DNA of 64,000 nucleotides. It comes from Streptomyces sp. NBC_01241 (GTDB taxonomy: Bacteria > Actinomycetota > Actinomycetes > Streptomycetales > Streptomycetaceae). Below the pieces are notes generated by a model. It worked only from the letters and a program-made list of their open reading frames with translations, searched no databases and was not told where the DNA came from. A program made the translations under genes and the position numbers. Of this stretch, positions 1-7,744 are shown piece by piece; position 1 is the stretch's first letter, and each line of letters opens with the position of its first letter. The stretch covers positions 5,862,501-5,926,500 of the forward strand of contig NZ_CP108494.1 of NCBI RefSeq assembly GCF_041435435.1, given 5' to 3'.

Positions 1-298
1 ACAGCAATCCGGTGTCGTAGCGCTGCCCGACCTTGTAGCCCGCGCGCCGGTCCGATGCCGTCTCCGGGATACGGATGCCCATCTGCCCGCTCATCCAGGC
101 CGGGGTGGCTCCTTCCTTCCAACAGCAGTTCATCTCCTGGTCCGACAGGTCCGACGACACATCGTCGGCGACGCAGGCGACCACGCCGATCGCGGCGGCG
201 ACGCAGGCGACGAAGACCAGAGCGATATCGACGGCGACCGGCAGCCGACGGTGACGCGCGGGCTGCTCGTCGGCAGCGATCTCGCTGGAGCTGTTCAT
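1..298 (-). CDS. hypothetical membrane-anchored protein, 3' end outside the window
   Basis: An open frame runs from an ATG at 298 leftwards off the window (99 codons visible) with the G/C-rich third positions of a real Streptomyces gene. The N-terminus is short and basic (RHRRLP at 15-20), followed by one hydrophobic segment at about residues 20-43, so the protein is probably a signal-anchored or secreted protein. After the membrane segment come an acidic stretch and a CC pair at about 58-59. I do not recognise the family. It is divergent from the AIPR gene at 457; the 158-bp gap contains a strong inverted repeat. The ribosome-binding site is weak, so the exact start is uncertain. Confidence 0.5.
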   Translation of the reverse strand, partial: MNSSSEIAADEQPARHRRLPVAVDIALVFVACVAAAIGVVACVADDVSSDLSDQEMNCCWKEGATPAWMSGQMGIRIPETASDRRAGYKVGQRYDTGLL

Positions 299-385
299 CG
301 GGTGGATCTCTATCGCCCTTCCTGCTGCTCGCGGCCGGGGTCTGTGCGGTCACCCCTGCCCGCCATGTCAGTCTTCTCCTGTCGC

Positions 386-418
386 ATATCCCAGCTGCCC
401 ACTGTGTAGCTGGGATAT
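386..418. promoter_or_regulatory. inverted repeat, candidate operator upstream of the AIPR gene
   Basis: Perfect 11-bp arms ATATCCCAGCT (386-396) and AGCTGGGATAT (408-418) are separated by 11 bp, giving a 22-bp centre-to-centre spacing, about two helical turns. It lies 38 bp before the start codon at 457, in the gap between two divergent genes. The A/T-rich arms and spacing suit a dimeric regulator better than a transcription terminator, and no T-run follows. No regulator is identified. Confidence 0.4.
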
Positions 419-456
419 CCTGAACAGTTCTGTCAGCAACGGCTGTTGGGAGCGGA

Positions 457-2628
457 ATGGGTAGCAGCGTGCAGGGAATGCCTCTCGAGGTGCAGCACAT
501 CAGGAAGGCGTTGCTTCGGGAGTTCCAAGGTCTGATCTCCATGGATGACTTTGAGAAGAAGGATCCCAAAGAGCGCGAGACGGCGCTGCTGTCGAGGGCT
601 GTGTCTGCCAAGGCGGCCCGGATTCTCGCCGACTGCACTCCGGAGGAGGCGGCGGCCGGGGTCATCGATGGCCGTGACGACTTCGGGATCGACTGTGTTG
701 CGTTCTCTGCGTCGGGTTCCGAAATCTGGTTGATCCAGGCGAAGTGGAGAGACAAGGGGACGGCCGGCTTCGATACGGAGGCTGCCCTCAAACTGGTGCA
801 CGGGCTGAAGAAGCTCGACAACCGCGACCTCGACCACTTCAACGAGAGGCTGCAACTTCTCTCCGACCGTGTCCACGGCGTCCTTCAGCTGCCCACCTGC
901 AAGGTGAACCTGGTCATCGCGCTCATGGGAGATGGCCGTCTGTCTCAGGAGACCCGCGACATACTCGACGAGGCGGCGCGCGAGTTCGGCGGGCTCGGGC
1001 GGACCGTTGCATATCGGGTGGTAAATCAGGCCAACTTCCACAGGGCGATCCGGGAGGATCTGGAGCCCCAGCCGATCACACTCAAGGCAACCATGAACCG
1101 GGAGTGGTATACCCGCGACACTCCCTTCAAAGCTGTGATCGGCGAGGTCAGCGCCGACCAGCTGGCGCGCTGGTACGGGGGCAAGGGGGAGGGCGAGGGG
1201 CATGGCGAGCGCCTCTACGACCGCAACGTGCGTCGATCGCTCGGGCTGACAGGGGTCAACCAGACCATGGTCGACTCGATGCTGGAGGACCCCGAGGGCT
1301 TTCTCTACCGCCACAACGGCATCACCGTGCAGTGCGACGAGATCGCGCAGGAATACCCCTTCAAGAGAGCGGTGGGGCAGCCGACCGTCCTCACCCTGAC
1401 CAACGCCAGCGTCGTCAATGGCGCGCAGACGGTCACCTCCGCATTCCGGGCGTACGAGAAGAACGCCGATCTTGTGGCAGAGGCATACGTCATCGTGCGG
1501 ATCATCTCTTTGGACGGAACGCCGGAGGGGTTCGGCCGGTCCATCACCAAGGCCACCAACACCCAGAACCACATGGAGCGCCGGGACTTCATCGCCATCG
1601 ACCCCGTCCAGAGCGAGATCCAGAAGGATTTCCGACTGTCCCTCGACAAGGAGTACGTGTTCCGGCGGGGCGAGCTGGACCCCGCACCCGAGTCGGGCTG
1701 CTCGGTCACGGAGGCTGCGACGGCCCTTGCCTGCATGCACCGGGACTCGTCGCTCGCCGTCCGGGTGAAAGGCTCCACCAATGCTCTGTGGAGCGAAGGG
1801 CAGGGCGGCGCCTACACCCGCCTCTTCGGACAACAACCGAGCGCCCAGCAGGTGTGGCGTGCCGTCCAGGTGTTCCGGCTGGTACGTGACGAACTGACGA
1901 CAACGCGAGCGAAGCTCAGCGGGCGTCCGGCCGCGGTGGCGGACAGCGGTGCGCTCCTCGTCGCCCACTTGGTCTTCCAGCGTATTGGCCGGGAACGGTT
2001 CGACGAGTCCGAGGGTGAATGGGAGAACACGCTCGCTGAGACTCCGGACCAGGTGCGGGCCGTGCTGGCCTGTCTCATCAGCATGGTTGACACCCTCTTC
2101 AACAACAAGAGCTTCATCACCAGCACCTTCGCGAATGAGGAACGCTGTGCGCGGCTGGCCGTGGCCGTGCTCGGGACACTCGATCGGGGGGTCGGACCTG
2201 ACTCCCCGATGAACCTCAAGGCCCTGATGGAGACGTCCGGCCGGAAGCGCCAACGACGACCCCAGACGGTGCGCCTGCTGGTCGACCACGACGCCATCGA
2301 GGAGGGCACTCGCTTGGAATACGCCCCCAGCGCCGTGGAGGAGCTCGCCATCGGCGCATGGCTCGACGCCGATCCGCGCCGCCGTCGCGCGAGCTGGGTG
2401 AACGACCGCAAGACACCGCTTCTCTGGGAGGCCGACGGCCGGCGCTACTCGCCCACCGGGCTGGTTTCCCAGATGTGGAATGCAGCCGACTGGAAGGAAC
2501 AGTGGAGCGCGGTTCAGGGCCCCAAGCAGTGGCGGGTTCCGGGAGAAGGGACGCTGGTAGAAATTGCCGAGCGGCTCTGGCAGCGGATCTCCGATGGGGA
2601 GGAGCTGCTGGAGGAGGACGTGCCGTAG
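457..2628 (+). CDS. AIPR-family protein with PD-(D/E)xK-like N-terminus, predicted phage-defence protein
   Basis: 723 aa. The AIPR (abortive phage infection) family is recognised from residues about 205 onward: LYDRNVRRSLG at 253-263, RHNGIT at 285-290 and the family-typical NASVVNGAQT at 316-325. The first 100 residues carry a nuclease-like signature: GID (77-79) on one strand, then a hydrophobic strand ending QAK (94-96), i.e. D79 and Q94-x-K96 of a PD-(D/E)xK/Mrr-like fold with Gln in the Glu position. Family knowledge links AIPR proteins to abortive infection and restriction islands; RNA or DNA cleavage here is inference. A GGGAGCGGA ribosome-binding site sits directly before ATG 457. It stands alone, preceded by an inverted repeat, and neighbours a type I restriction locus. 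Base composition resembles the rest of the window. Confidence 0.8.
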   Translation: MGSSVQGMPLEVQHIRKALLREFQGLISMDDFEKKDPKERETALLSRAVSAKAARILADCTPEEAAAGVIDGRDDFGIDCVAFSASGSEIWLIQAKWRDKGTAGFDTEAALKLVHGLKKLDNRDLDHFNERLQLLSDRVHGVLQLPTCKVNLVIALMGDGRLSQETRDILDEAAREFGGLGRTVAYRVVNQANFHRAIREDLEPQPITLKATMNREWYTRDTPFKAVIGEVSADQLARWYGGKGEGEGHGERLYDRNVRRSLGLTGVNQTMVDSMLEDPEGFLYRHNGITVQCDEIAQEYPFKRAVGQPTVLTLTNASVVNGAQTVTSAFRAYEKNADLVAEAYVIVRIISLDGTPEGFGRSITKATNTQNHMERRDFIAIDPVQSEIQKDFRLSLDKEYVFRRGELDPAPESGCSVTEAATALACMHRDSSLAVRVKGSTNALWSEGQGGAYTRLFGQQPSAQQVWRAVQVFRLVRDELTTTRAKLSGRPAAVADSGALLVAHLVFQRIGRERFDESEGEWENTLAETPDQVRAVLACLISMVDTLFNNKSFITSTFANEERCARLAVAVLGTLDRGVGPDSPMNLKALMETSGRKRQRRPQTVRLLVDHDAIEEGTRLEYAPSAVEELAIGAWLDADPRRRRASWVNDRKTPLLWEADGRRYSPTGLVSQMWNAADWKEQWSAVQGPKQWRVPGEGTLVEIAERLWQRISDGEELLEEDVP

Positions 2629-2673
2629 CCGCGCGGGGCTGGTGAACAGGGGCAGGAGCCTGCGCCTGGTCGA

Positions 2674-3159
2674 TCACGTGCTGCTTCCCCCGGGTGGGCT
2701 GGGCAGCTCGGCCCAGACGACTTTTCCGGACGGAAAGCGGGGCTCGACGCCCCAACGGGAGGCGAGCACACCCACGAGGAGCAGCCCCCGCCCCTGCTCA
2801 CTGTCCGGGCACGGCTTCGGTACCGGGGCGGGATGTCGCTCGCCCCGGCAGTCGGCTACCTCGATCCGGAGAGTGCCAGGTGCGCCCTCCGGACGAGTAG
2901 TCAGTGTCATCGCGAGCAGGAAATCCCGCCCTCGCACGTGGCCGTGAGTGACGGCGTTCGAAGCGAGCTCGGCAACGACGTGTGCGGCAGCCGCCATCGG
3001 GTCGCTGTCCCTGCCCCACCCCCATCTCGCCAGTTGCTCGACCGCGAGCAGGCGGGCAAGACGCGCCCCGCGCCGTGTCGCGCTGAACTGCTGGTGGAAG
3101 TGCGCTGGGTGAGGTGCAAGGAGAGACACAAGAGGACTGCTACGGATTTCGTCTTTCAC
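2674..3159 (-). CDS. small ATP-binding protein (HATPase_c, anti-sigma-factor-kinase type)
   Basis: 161 aa if started at GTG 3159. GHKL-type ATPase motifs are visible: the N-box ELASNAVTH (E64, N68), the G1 box VADCRG (D103) and a G2-like GRGLLLVG at 123-130. These single-domain proteins resemble SpoIIAB/RsbW anti-sigma kinases and are abundant in Streptomyces, usually next to XRE-DUF5753 and DUF397 genes, exactly as here: it is divergent from the XRE gene at 3299. Its biochemical target is unknown. No good ribosome-binding site precedes GTG 3159; GTG 3129 is an alternative 10 codons later. Its 3' end converges on the AIPR gene, 45 bp away, without a clear terminator. Confidence 0.8.
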   Translation of the reverse strand: MKDEIRSSPLVSLLAPHPAHFHQQFSATRRGARLARLLAVEQLARWGWGRDSDPMAAAAHVVAELASNAVTHGHVRGRDFLLAMTLTTRPEGAPGTLRIEVADCRGERHPAPVPKPCPDSEQGRGLLLVGVLASRWGVEPRFPSGKVVWAELPSPPGGSST

Positions 3160-3298
3160 GTGACAGAGAGTGTCCGGTTGGTCGTACGCTGACCAGAGGA
3201 ACCACCGGTACGGCACGCGCCTGTACCGCTGCTGAGGGTTGCGTGTCCGTGTTGACGAGAGTAACCGGGCGGTGCGCGGGCGGGTTGGGGGATAAGTG

Positions 3299-4186
3299 AT
3301 GACATCAGGGTCCCGCCAGGGCGACAGCGAAGGCCGCCCCGATGCGTCGGCGGAGGAAACAGACGGTCTCGTCGACTTGAACCGAGCTGTGGGCAAGCAG
3401 GTCAAGTTGCTGCGGGAACGGGCCGGCCTCACCCAGAAGGAATTGGGTGACCGCCTTGGGTACGGCGAGGACCTCGTCTCGTCCTTGGAGCGGGGCCGCA
3501 GAACGCCACAACCGGAGTTCTTGGACGCAGCGGACGATCTGCTCGGTGGCGGAGGGCTGCTGAAGGCGACCAAGGACGACGTGTCGCGGGCAAAAGCCAA
3601 GGCGAGGGTGCGGCATCCGGCGTGGTTCCGGGACTACGCGCGGCTGGAGGCGGAGGCCGTCGAGGTCAACTTCTACAACAACCACGACATTCCGGGGCTC
3701 TTTCAGACCGAACGGCGCACTCGCGCGTTATATGAGATGCGCAAACCGCTACTTGACGAAGAGACGATCGACCGGCGAGTGGCGTCAAGAATGGACCGCC
3801 AGCAGATTCTGACGCGTTGGCCTCCGCCCATCGTGACCGCTGTGGTGGAAGAAGTGGTACTGCGGCGGCCTGTCGGAGGGCTGGAGGTACACAAGGAGCA
3901 GTTGGAGCGACTGCTTGGGCTTGGTGAGCTGCGCACCGTCGAGTTGCAAGTGATGCCCACGAACCGGATCGAACATGCTGGCATGGGAGGCCCGTTCACC
4001 TTGCTCACGCCCAAAGGGAAACCGCAAGTGGGGTACACGGAAGTGCAGAACGTTGCACGACTGGCTACAGACGTTGACGAGGTTCGTATCCTGGCCGCAC
4101 GCTACGGCAGCATCAGGGCTCAGGCTCTCACCCCGAGCGAGTCCATGACCCTGATCGAGAGGATTCATACAAACGATGAGTACTGA
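3299..4186 (+). CDS. XRE-family transcriptional regulator with DUF5753 domain
   Basis: 295 aa. An N-terminal helix-turn-helix of Cro/C1 type lies at about residues 25-80 (GLTQKELGDRLGYGEDLVSS, then ERGRRTP). The remainder is the DUF5753 sensor-like domain, beginning WFRDYARLEAEA and including IPGLFQTERRTRALY. Proteins of this type regulate neighbouring DUF397 partners in Streptomyces (the BldB/WhiJ-like gene families); the partner gene at 4176 overlaps its last 11 bases, so the two are translationally coupled. A GGGGG run ends 8 nt before ATG 3299; an in-frame GTG at 3296 is the alternative start. Divergent from the ATP-binding protein gene, sharing a 139-bp promoter region. Confidence 0.88.
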   Translation: MTSGSRQGDSEGRPDASAEETDGLVDLNRAVGKQVKLLRERAGLTQKELGDRLGYGEDLVSSLERGRRTPQPEFLDAADDLLGGGGLLKATKDDVSRAKAKARVRHPAWFRDYARLEAEAVEVNFYNNHDIPGLFQTERRTRALYEMRKPLLDEETIDRRVASRMDRQQILTRWPPPIVTAVVEEVVLRRPVGGLEVHKEQLERLLGLGELRTVELQVMPTNRIEHAGMGGPFTLLTPKGKPQVGYTEVQNVARLATDVDEVRILAARYGSIRAQALTPSESMTLIERIHTNDEY

Positions 4187-4370
4187 GAGCTCCCGACGGC
4201 TTGTCTGGCGCAAGAGCAGCTACAGCGGCAACGAGGGGGGAGAGTGCATCGAAGTAGCCGTCACTCCGGCAGGCGTGTACGTACGCGATTCTAAGGACAC
4301 ACGCCGACCACATCTCTCTGTACGGTCTGCTGGCTGGGCCTCGTTCGTGCAATTCGCGGCTGAAGGCTGA
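4176..4370 (+). CDS. DUF397 domain protein
   Basis: 64 aa. The hallmark WRKSSYSG occurs at residues 11-18, followed by ECIEVA and a V-RDSK segment, which is the whole DUF397 domain. Such proteins act with XRE-DUF5753 regulators, probably as antagonists or cofactors, in developmental or stress switches of Streptomyces; direct function here is inferred from the family. The ATG at 4176 lies inside the 3' end of the regulator gene (11-bp overlap), so the two form one transcript. A strong hairpin follows at 4395-4447, separating it from the convergent restriction locus. Confidence 0.88.
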   Translation: MSTESSRRLVWRKSSYSGNEGGECIEVAVTPAGVYVRDSKDTRRPHLSVRSAGWASFVQFAAEG

Positions 4371-4394
4371 GCAGCCGCGGCTGACCACCGTGCG

Positions 4395-4447
4395 CGCGGG
4401 GAGGGGCCGTTGGGTTCACGCTCGAACCCCAACGACGCCTCCCCGCG
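4395..4447. terminator. bidirectional hairpin terminator between DUF397 gene and second hsdM
   Basis: Outer arms CGCGGGGAGG (4395-4404) and CCTCCCCGCG (4438-4447) are perfectly complementary. Inside, GTTGGGTT pairs with AACCCCAAC with one bulged base. It lies between the stop codons of two convergent genes and has no T-run, as is common for Streptomyces terminators. Confidence 0.7.
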
Positions 4448-4457
4448 AACGTCGCGA

Positions 4458-5963
4458 CTACGGCAAGGCCTCCGCCACCTTGCGGAAGTGTGCGGCTGCC
4501 TCGTCGAGTTGGGACGCGACTTCGAAGGCGATCTCTTTCGGGGAGCCGAAGTCCTCAACGTCCGGGGCGAGGTAGGCCGGTAGGTCGAGGTTCGTCTTCG
4601 GGCGGTCCAGCAGGTCGTTCACCGGATAGCGGCGGAAACGCTTCGACTTGGTCCGTGCGGCGAAGCCGTCCGCAGGCAGGCAGGCGGCGATGAAGTCGTC
4701 GAAGTCTTCTTCGGTCACAGGGTTGCCCGTGTCCGTGTGGTGGTTTCCGGTGCGGGCGTCGTACACCCACAAGTCGCCCGTGACGGCCTTCTGATCCGGC
4801 CTGGGGGTGGACACGGTGAAGAAGAGAATGTTCGACTTCACGCCCTTGCGGTGGAACAGCCCGGTGGGCAGGCGAAGAAGCGTGTGCACATCGCAGTTCT
4901 TCAGCAGGGCCCGGCGGACGGTGGCCGCGGCGCCACTGCCGAACAGGACCCCGTCGGGTACGAACACAGCAGCTCGCGTGTCCTTGGGCAGGGTGACCAT
5001 CAGGTGCTGGAGGAAGTTCGTGGGGAAGTCCCCGTAGGCCAGGAAATCGTCCCGCATGGTTGAGTCCGGCACCACGCCGTTGCTCTTGAACGGTGGGTTG
5101 CAGATCGCCACGGTGGGGTTGACGCCGGACTCGGCCCGTACGATCGGAAACTTTCGCGTGAGCGTGTCCGCGAGCCGCACCGGGGCCGGGTCGGAGAAGG
5201 GGCGCACCGTGTTCAGCAGGATGTTCATCGTGGCGAGCCGGCACATCTGCGGGTCCAGATCGGCACCGGCGATCGCGGAGCGGTCATGGGACTGCATCGC
5301 CTTGTGTGCCGCTATGAGTGTCGTTCCGGTGCCGCATGCCGGGTCAATGACGATGTCGTCCGGGCCCACGCCGAGCACCTTGTTGACGGCATTCAGGACA
5401 GGGACAGGGGTCAACGTCTGACCCGTATCGATCTTGCGGTCGATGTCCTCGGCGCAGTCACGCAGCATCGAGGAGAAGGCCTGACCCAGTTCGGCTTGGG
5501 GGGCGGTCCGCCACTGGTAAGGATCGATCTCGTCGGTAATCAGCTTGGCGAGCTCGGCCATACGGTCGAGGGGCCAGGGCTGCGCGTCGCGGAAGACCAT
5601 GCTTGCGGTCTGCTGGCCGGGGTGGTCGACCAGGGCCTGGTCGCCTAGTTTCTTCATGAGGGAGGAGAGCCCGGTGTGCAGGGCCTCACCGCTGAGCAGC
5701 ACCAGGTTCGGCCAGGCGTCGACAGGTGCTACCGGCTTCCGGGCGAACTTGCTGGAACGGTTGGCGCGTTCGTGGTCCAGCTTGAGGAAGAGCAGATAGC
5801 CGATGTGCTCCACGAACTGGAGTTGGGTGATGGCGCGGGTGCTGGTCTTTTCGCGGTAGAACTTCCAGAGCCGTGCGGTGATACTCGCCTCTGTCCAGGA
5901 GCTCTCCGGCGGAATACCCGTTCCCGCTGCCGAACCGTTGCTTTGGCCGAACCCGTTGACCAT
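4458..5963 (-). CDS. second type I restriction-modification methyltransferase-like subunit (HsdM paralogue)
   Basis: 501 aa, an N-6 adenine DNA methylase of the HsdM class. It has an HsdM N-terminal helical domain (WKFYREKTSTRAITQLQFVE, then YLLFLKLDHERANR), AdoMet motif I DPACGTG (207-213) and catalytic motif IV NPPF (289-292). In the region that reads GAGQYFTPRPL in the main HsdM this protein has DTGQTLTPVPV (179-189), so the aromatic residues of motif X are changed. It follows hsdM on the same strand after 161 bp containing a perfect 21-bp-arm hairpin. No second hsdS is present, so it may replace or pair with HsdM on the single HsdS, or be a partner whose specificity gene was lost. The start has only a weak ribosome-binding site. 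Confidence 0.85.
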   Translation of the reverse strand: MVNGFGQSNGSAAGTGIPPESSWTEASITARLWKFYREKTSTRAITQLQFVEHIGYLLFLKLDHERANRSSKFARKPVAPVDAWPNLVLLSGEALHTGLSSLMKKLGDQALVDHPGQQTASMVFRDAQPWPLDRMAELAKLITDEIDPYQWRTAPQAELGQAFSSMLRDCAEDIDRKIDTGQTLTPVPVLNAVNKVLGVGPDDIVIDPACGTGTTLIAAHKAMQSHDRSAIAGADLDPQMCRLATMNILLNTVRPFSDPAPVRLADTLTRKFPIVRAESGVNPTVAICNPPFKSNGVVPDSTMRDDFLAYGDFPTNFLQHLMVTLPKDTRAAVFVPDGVLFGSGAAATVRRALLKNCDVHTLLRLPTGLFHRKGVKSNILFFTVSTPRPDQKAVTGDLWVYDARTGNHHTDTGNPVTEEDFDDFIAACLPADGFAARTKSKRFRRYPVNDLLDRPKTNLDLPAYLAPDVEDFGSPKEIAFEVASQLDEAAAHFRKVAEALP

Positions 5964-5991
5964 GTGTCACCCAGTCCCTGTGTCAGTACCG

Positions 5992-6037
5992 GTGAGCCTT
6001 CTGGGGCCGTACGTCGGTACGGCCCCAGAAGGCTCAC
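5992..6037. repeat. perfect 21-bp inverted repeat (hairpin) between hsdM and second hsdM
   Basis: Arms 5992-6012 and 6017-6037 are perfectly complementary over 21 bp (one arm begins GTGAGCCTTC and ends GCCGTAC) around a 4-base loop GTCG. It lies 87 bp after the hsdM stop and 28 bp before the start codon of the next gene on the same strand. No T-run follows on the minus strand. It could be a terminator or attenuator that limits the second M gene, or a protein-binding site. Confidence 0.75.
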
Positions 6038-6124
6038 AATCCCGATCTCCGGAGCGGACTCCGGCAGGGCCCTTGGCCATGAGCCCGGGTGTTGGGCATC
6101 GGTGGGCGAGGGACTGGAGCCGGA

Positions 6125-7744
6125 CTACCGCTCTCGGTCTGCTTCTTCGGTGATGCTGGTGATGCTGGAAGCGCTGCTCGGGTCCTTGTCTGCGGCCGGG
6201 GCGGTCGCAGCTTCGGTTGTCACACGGACGGTCTTCTTGAGGGCCTGTGCGACAGCGGTGAACTCGGCCAAGGCAGTCTCCAGTTCGTCCACAATCTCCT
6301 GGGCGATCACATCCGGCGGTGCAAGCGCAACGGAGGCGGAAGCTGGCTGAAGAACCGTCAGGTCAAGATTAACCTTGTCGCGAGCAACCAACTCATCGTA
6401 CTCATATGACCGGAAGCGATCACTGGGTTTCCGGGCGGAGTAGTCCGTGCCCCCCGAGTGGAAGGCAGCGACGAAGCCGTCCAGGTGTTCGCGGCGCAGG
6501 GCGCGCTGCTTCAGCGTGAAACGCTGGTCGGTGCGGAAGTCGTATACCCACAGCTGCTTGGTGGCGGGCTTGCCGCCTGGGCGAGGCGGAACCTTGTCGA
6601 AGAACAGCACATTGGCCTTGACGCCGTTGGCGTAGAAGATGCCGGTGGGCAGCCGCAGCAGGGTGTGGACGTTGGTGAGGTCCAACAGCCGGCGACGGAT
6701 CTCAGCGCCGGCACCGCCCTCGAAGAGGACGTTGTCGGGCAGGACGAGCGCTGCCCTGCCGTTCGTCTTGAGCAGGGTGTAGATGTGCTGGACGAAGTTC
6801 AGCTGCTTGTTGGTGGTCTGGGTCCAGAAGTCCTTGCGGGCGCCGTACGCCTCGCCGGTGACCGAGCCCACGCCGAAGGGCGGGTTGGCCAGGACGATGT
6901 CGTAGAACTTGTGCGGCGACTTGGCCAGCGAGTCCTGGAGCGTGATCAAGGGGCGGCCCTCGGACGTACCGATGCCGTGCAGCAGCATGTTCATCAGCGC
7001 GAGCCGGGCGGTCTCCCGGACCAGCTCATAGCCGGTGATGGCGCCGGTCTGAAGCTTGCGCGCCTGGTCGCCGTACAGCTGGTCCTCGTAGCGCTCGGCG
7101 ATGTGGGCGTGCGCCGCGATCAGAAAGCCGCCGGTGCCGCATGCGGGGTCGGTGATCGACTCGCCGGGCCGGGGCTGCACACAGTCGACCATGGCGTCGA
7201 TGAGCGGGCGGGGCGTGAAGTACTGGCCCGCGCCGGTCTTGCGGTCCTCGGCGCCACGCTGGAGGAGGCCTTCGTAGGCATCGCCCTTGAGGTCCTGGTT
7301 CTCACGGGTCCAGGTGTAGGGGTCGATCAGATCCTTGACGAGCCGCTCCAGAACGGCAGGCTCATGGATCTTGTTCTGCGCCTTGGTGAAGACCTCGCCG
7401 AGCATGGTGCCGCCCTTGCGGCCCAGCTCCCGCAGGACGTGCTCGTAGTGCTCCAGCAGATCCTCGGCCGATCGGCTGGTGAGGCTTGGCCAGTCCAGTC
7501 CCTCCGGGACGAGAGGCTCTTCCGGCATGTTCTTGCGGAACTTTGCCGGGCGGTTGGCGCGCTCGTCGGCCATCTTCAGGAAGAGGAGATAGGTCAACTG
7601 CTCGACGTAGTCGAGGGTGGAGACGCCTGAGTGCCGCAGCAGCTCGCAGTATGACCAGAGGCGGTTGACGAGTGTCGAGGTCGTCTCCCCGGCGAAACGG
7701 GTGGGGGAGGTGGCGCTGTTCACTAGGGCGGGGGTGGTGCTCAT
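6125..7744 (-). CDS. hsdM: type I restriction-modification system methyltransferase subunit HsdM
   Basis: 539 aa, a canonical type I M subunit. The N-terminal HsdM domain includes YLLFLKMADERANR; motif X GAGQYFTPR spans 171-179, AdoMet motif I DPACGTGGF begins at 199, and catalytic motif IV NPPFGVG spans 287-293. It methylates adenine in the target defined by HsdS and forms the M2S methylase and, with HsdR, the restriction complex. Its ATG overlaps the hsdS stop codon (ATGA), so S and M are translationally coupled. The order R-S-M puts S before M, unlike the common R-M-S order. The C-terminus ends in a short Ala/Ser/Glu-rich tail. Confidence 0.95.
   Translation of the reverse strand: MSTTPALVNSATSPTRFAGETTSTLVNRLWSYCELLRHSGVSTLDYVEQLTYLLFLKMADERANRPAKFRKNMPEEPLVPEGLDWPSLTSRSAEDLLEHYEHVLRELGRKGGTMLGEVFTKAQNKIHEPAVLERLVKDLIDPYTWTRENQDLKGDAYEGLLQRGAEDRKTGAGQYFTPRPLIDAMVDCVQPRPGESITDPACGTGGFLIAAHAHIAERYEDQLYGDQARKLQTGAITGYELVRETARLALMNMLLHGIGTSEGRPLITLQDSLAKSPHKFYDIVLANPPFGVGSVTGEAYGARKDFWTQTTNKQLNFVQHIYTLLKTNGRAALVLPDNVLFEGGAGAEIRRRLLDLTNVHTLLRLPTGIFYANGVKANVLFFDKVPPRPGGKPATKQLWVYDFRTDQRFTLKQRALRREHLDGFVAAFHSGGTDYSARKPSDRFRSYEYDELVARDKVNLDLTVLQPASASVALAPPDVIAQEIVDELETALAEFTAVAQALKKTVRVTTEAATAPAADKDPSSASSITSITEEADRER

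Noticed and set aside
433..2289. Minus-strand 618-codon frame opposite the AIPR gene
   Set aside because: The plus-strand product has recognisable AIPR motifs and a ribosome-binding site; the opposite frame has neither.
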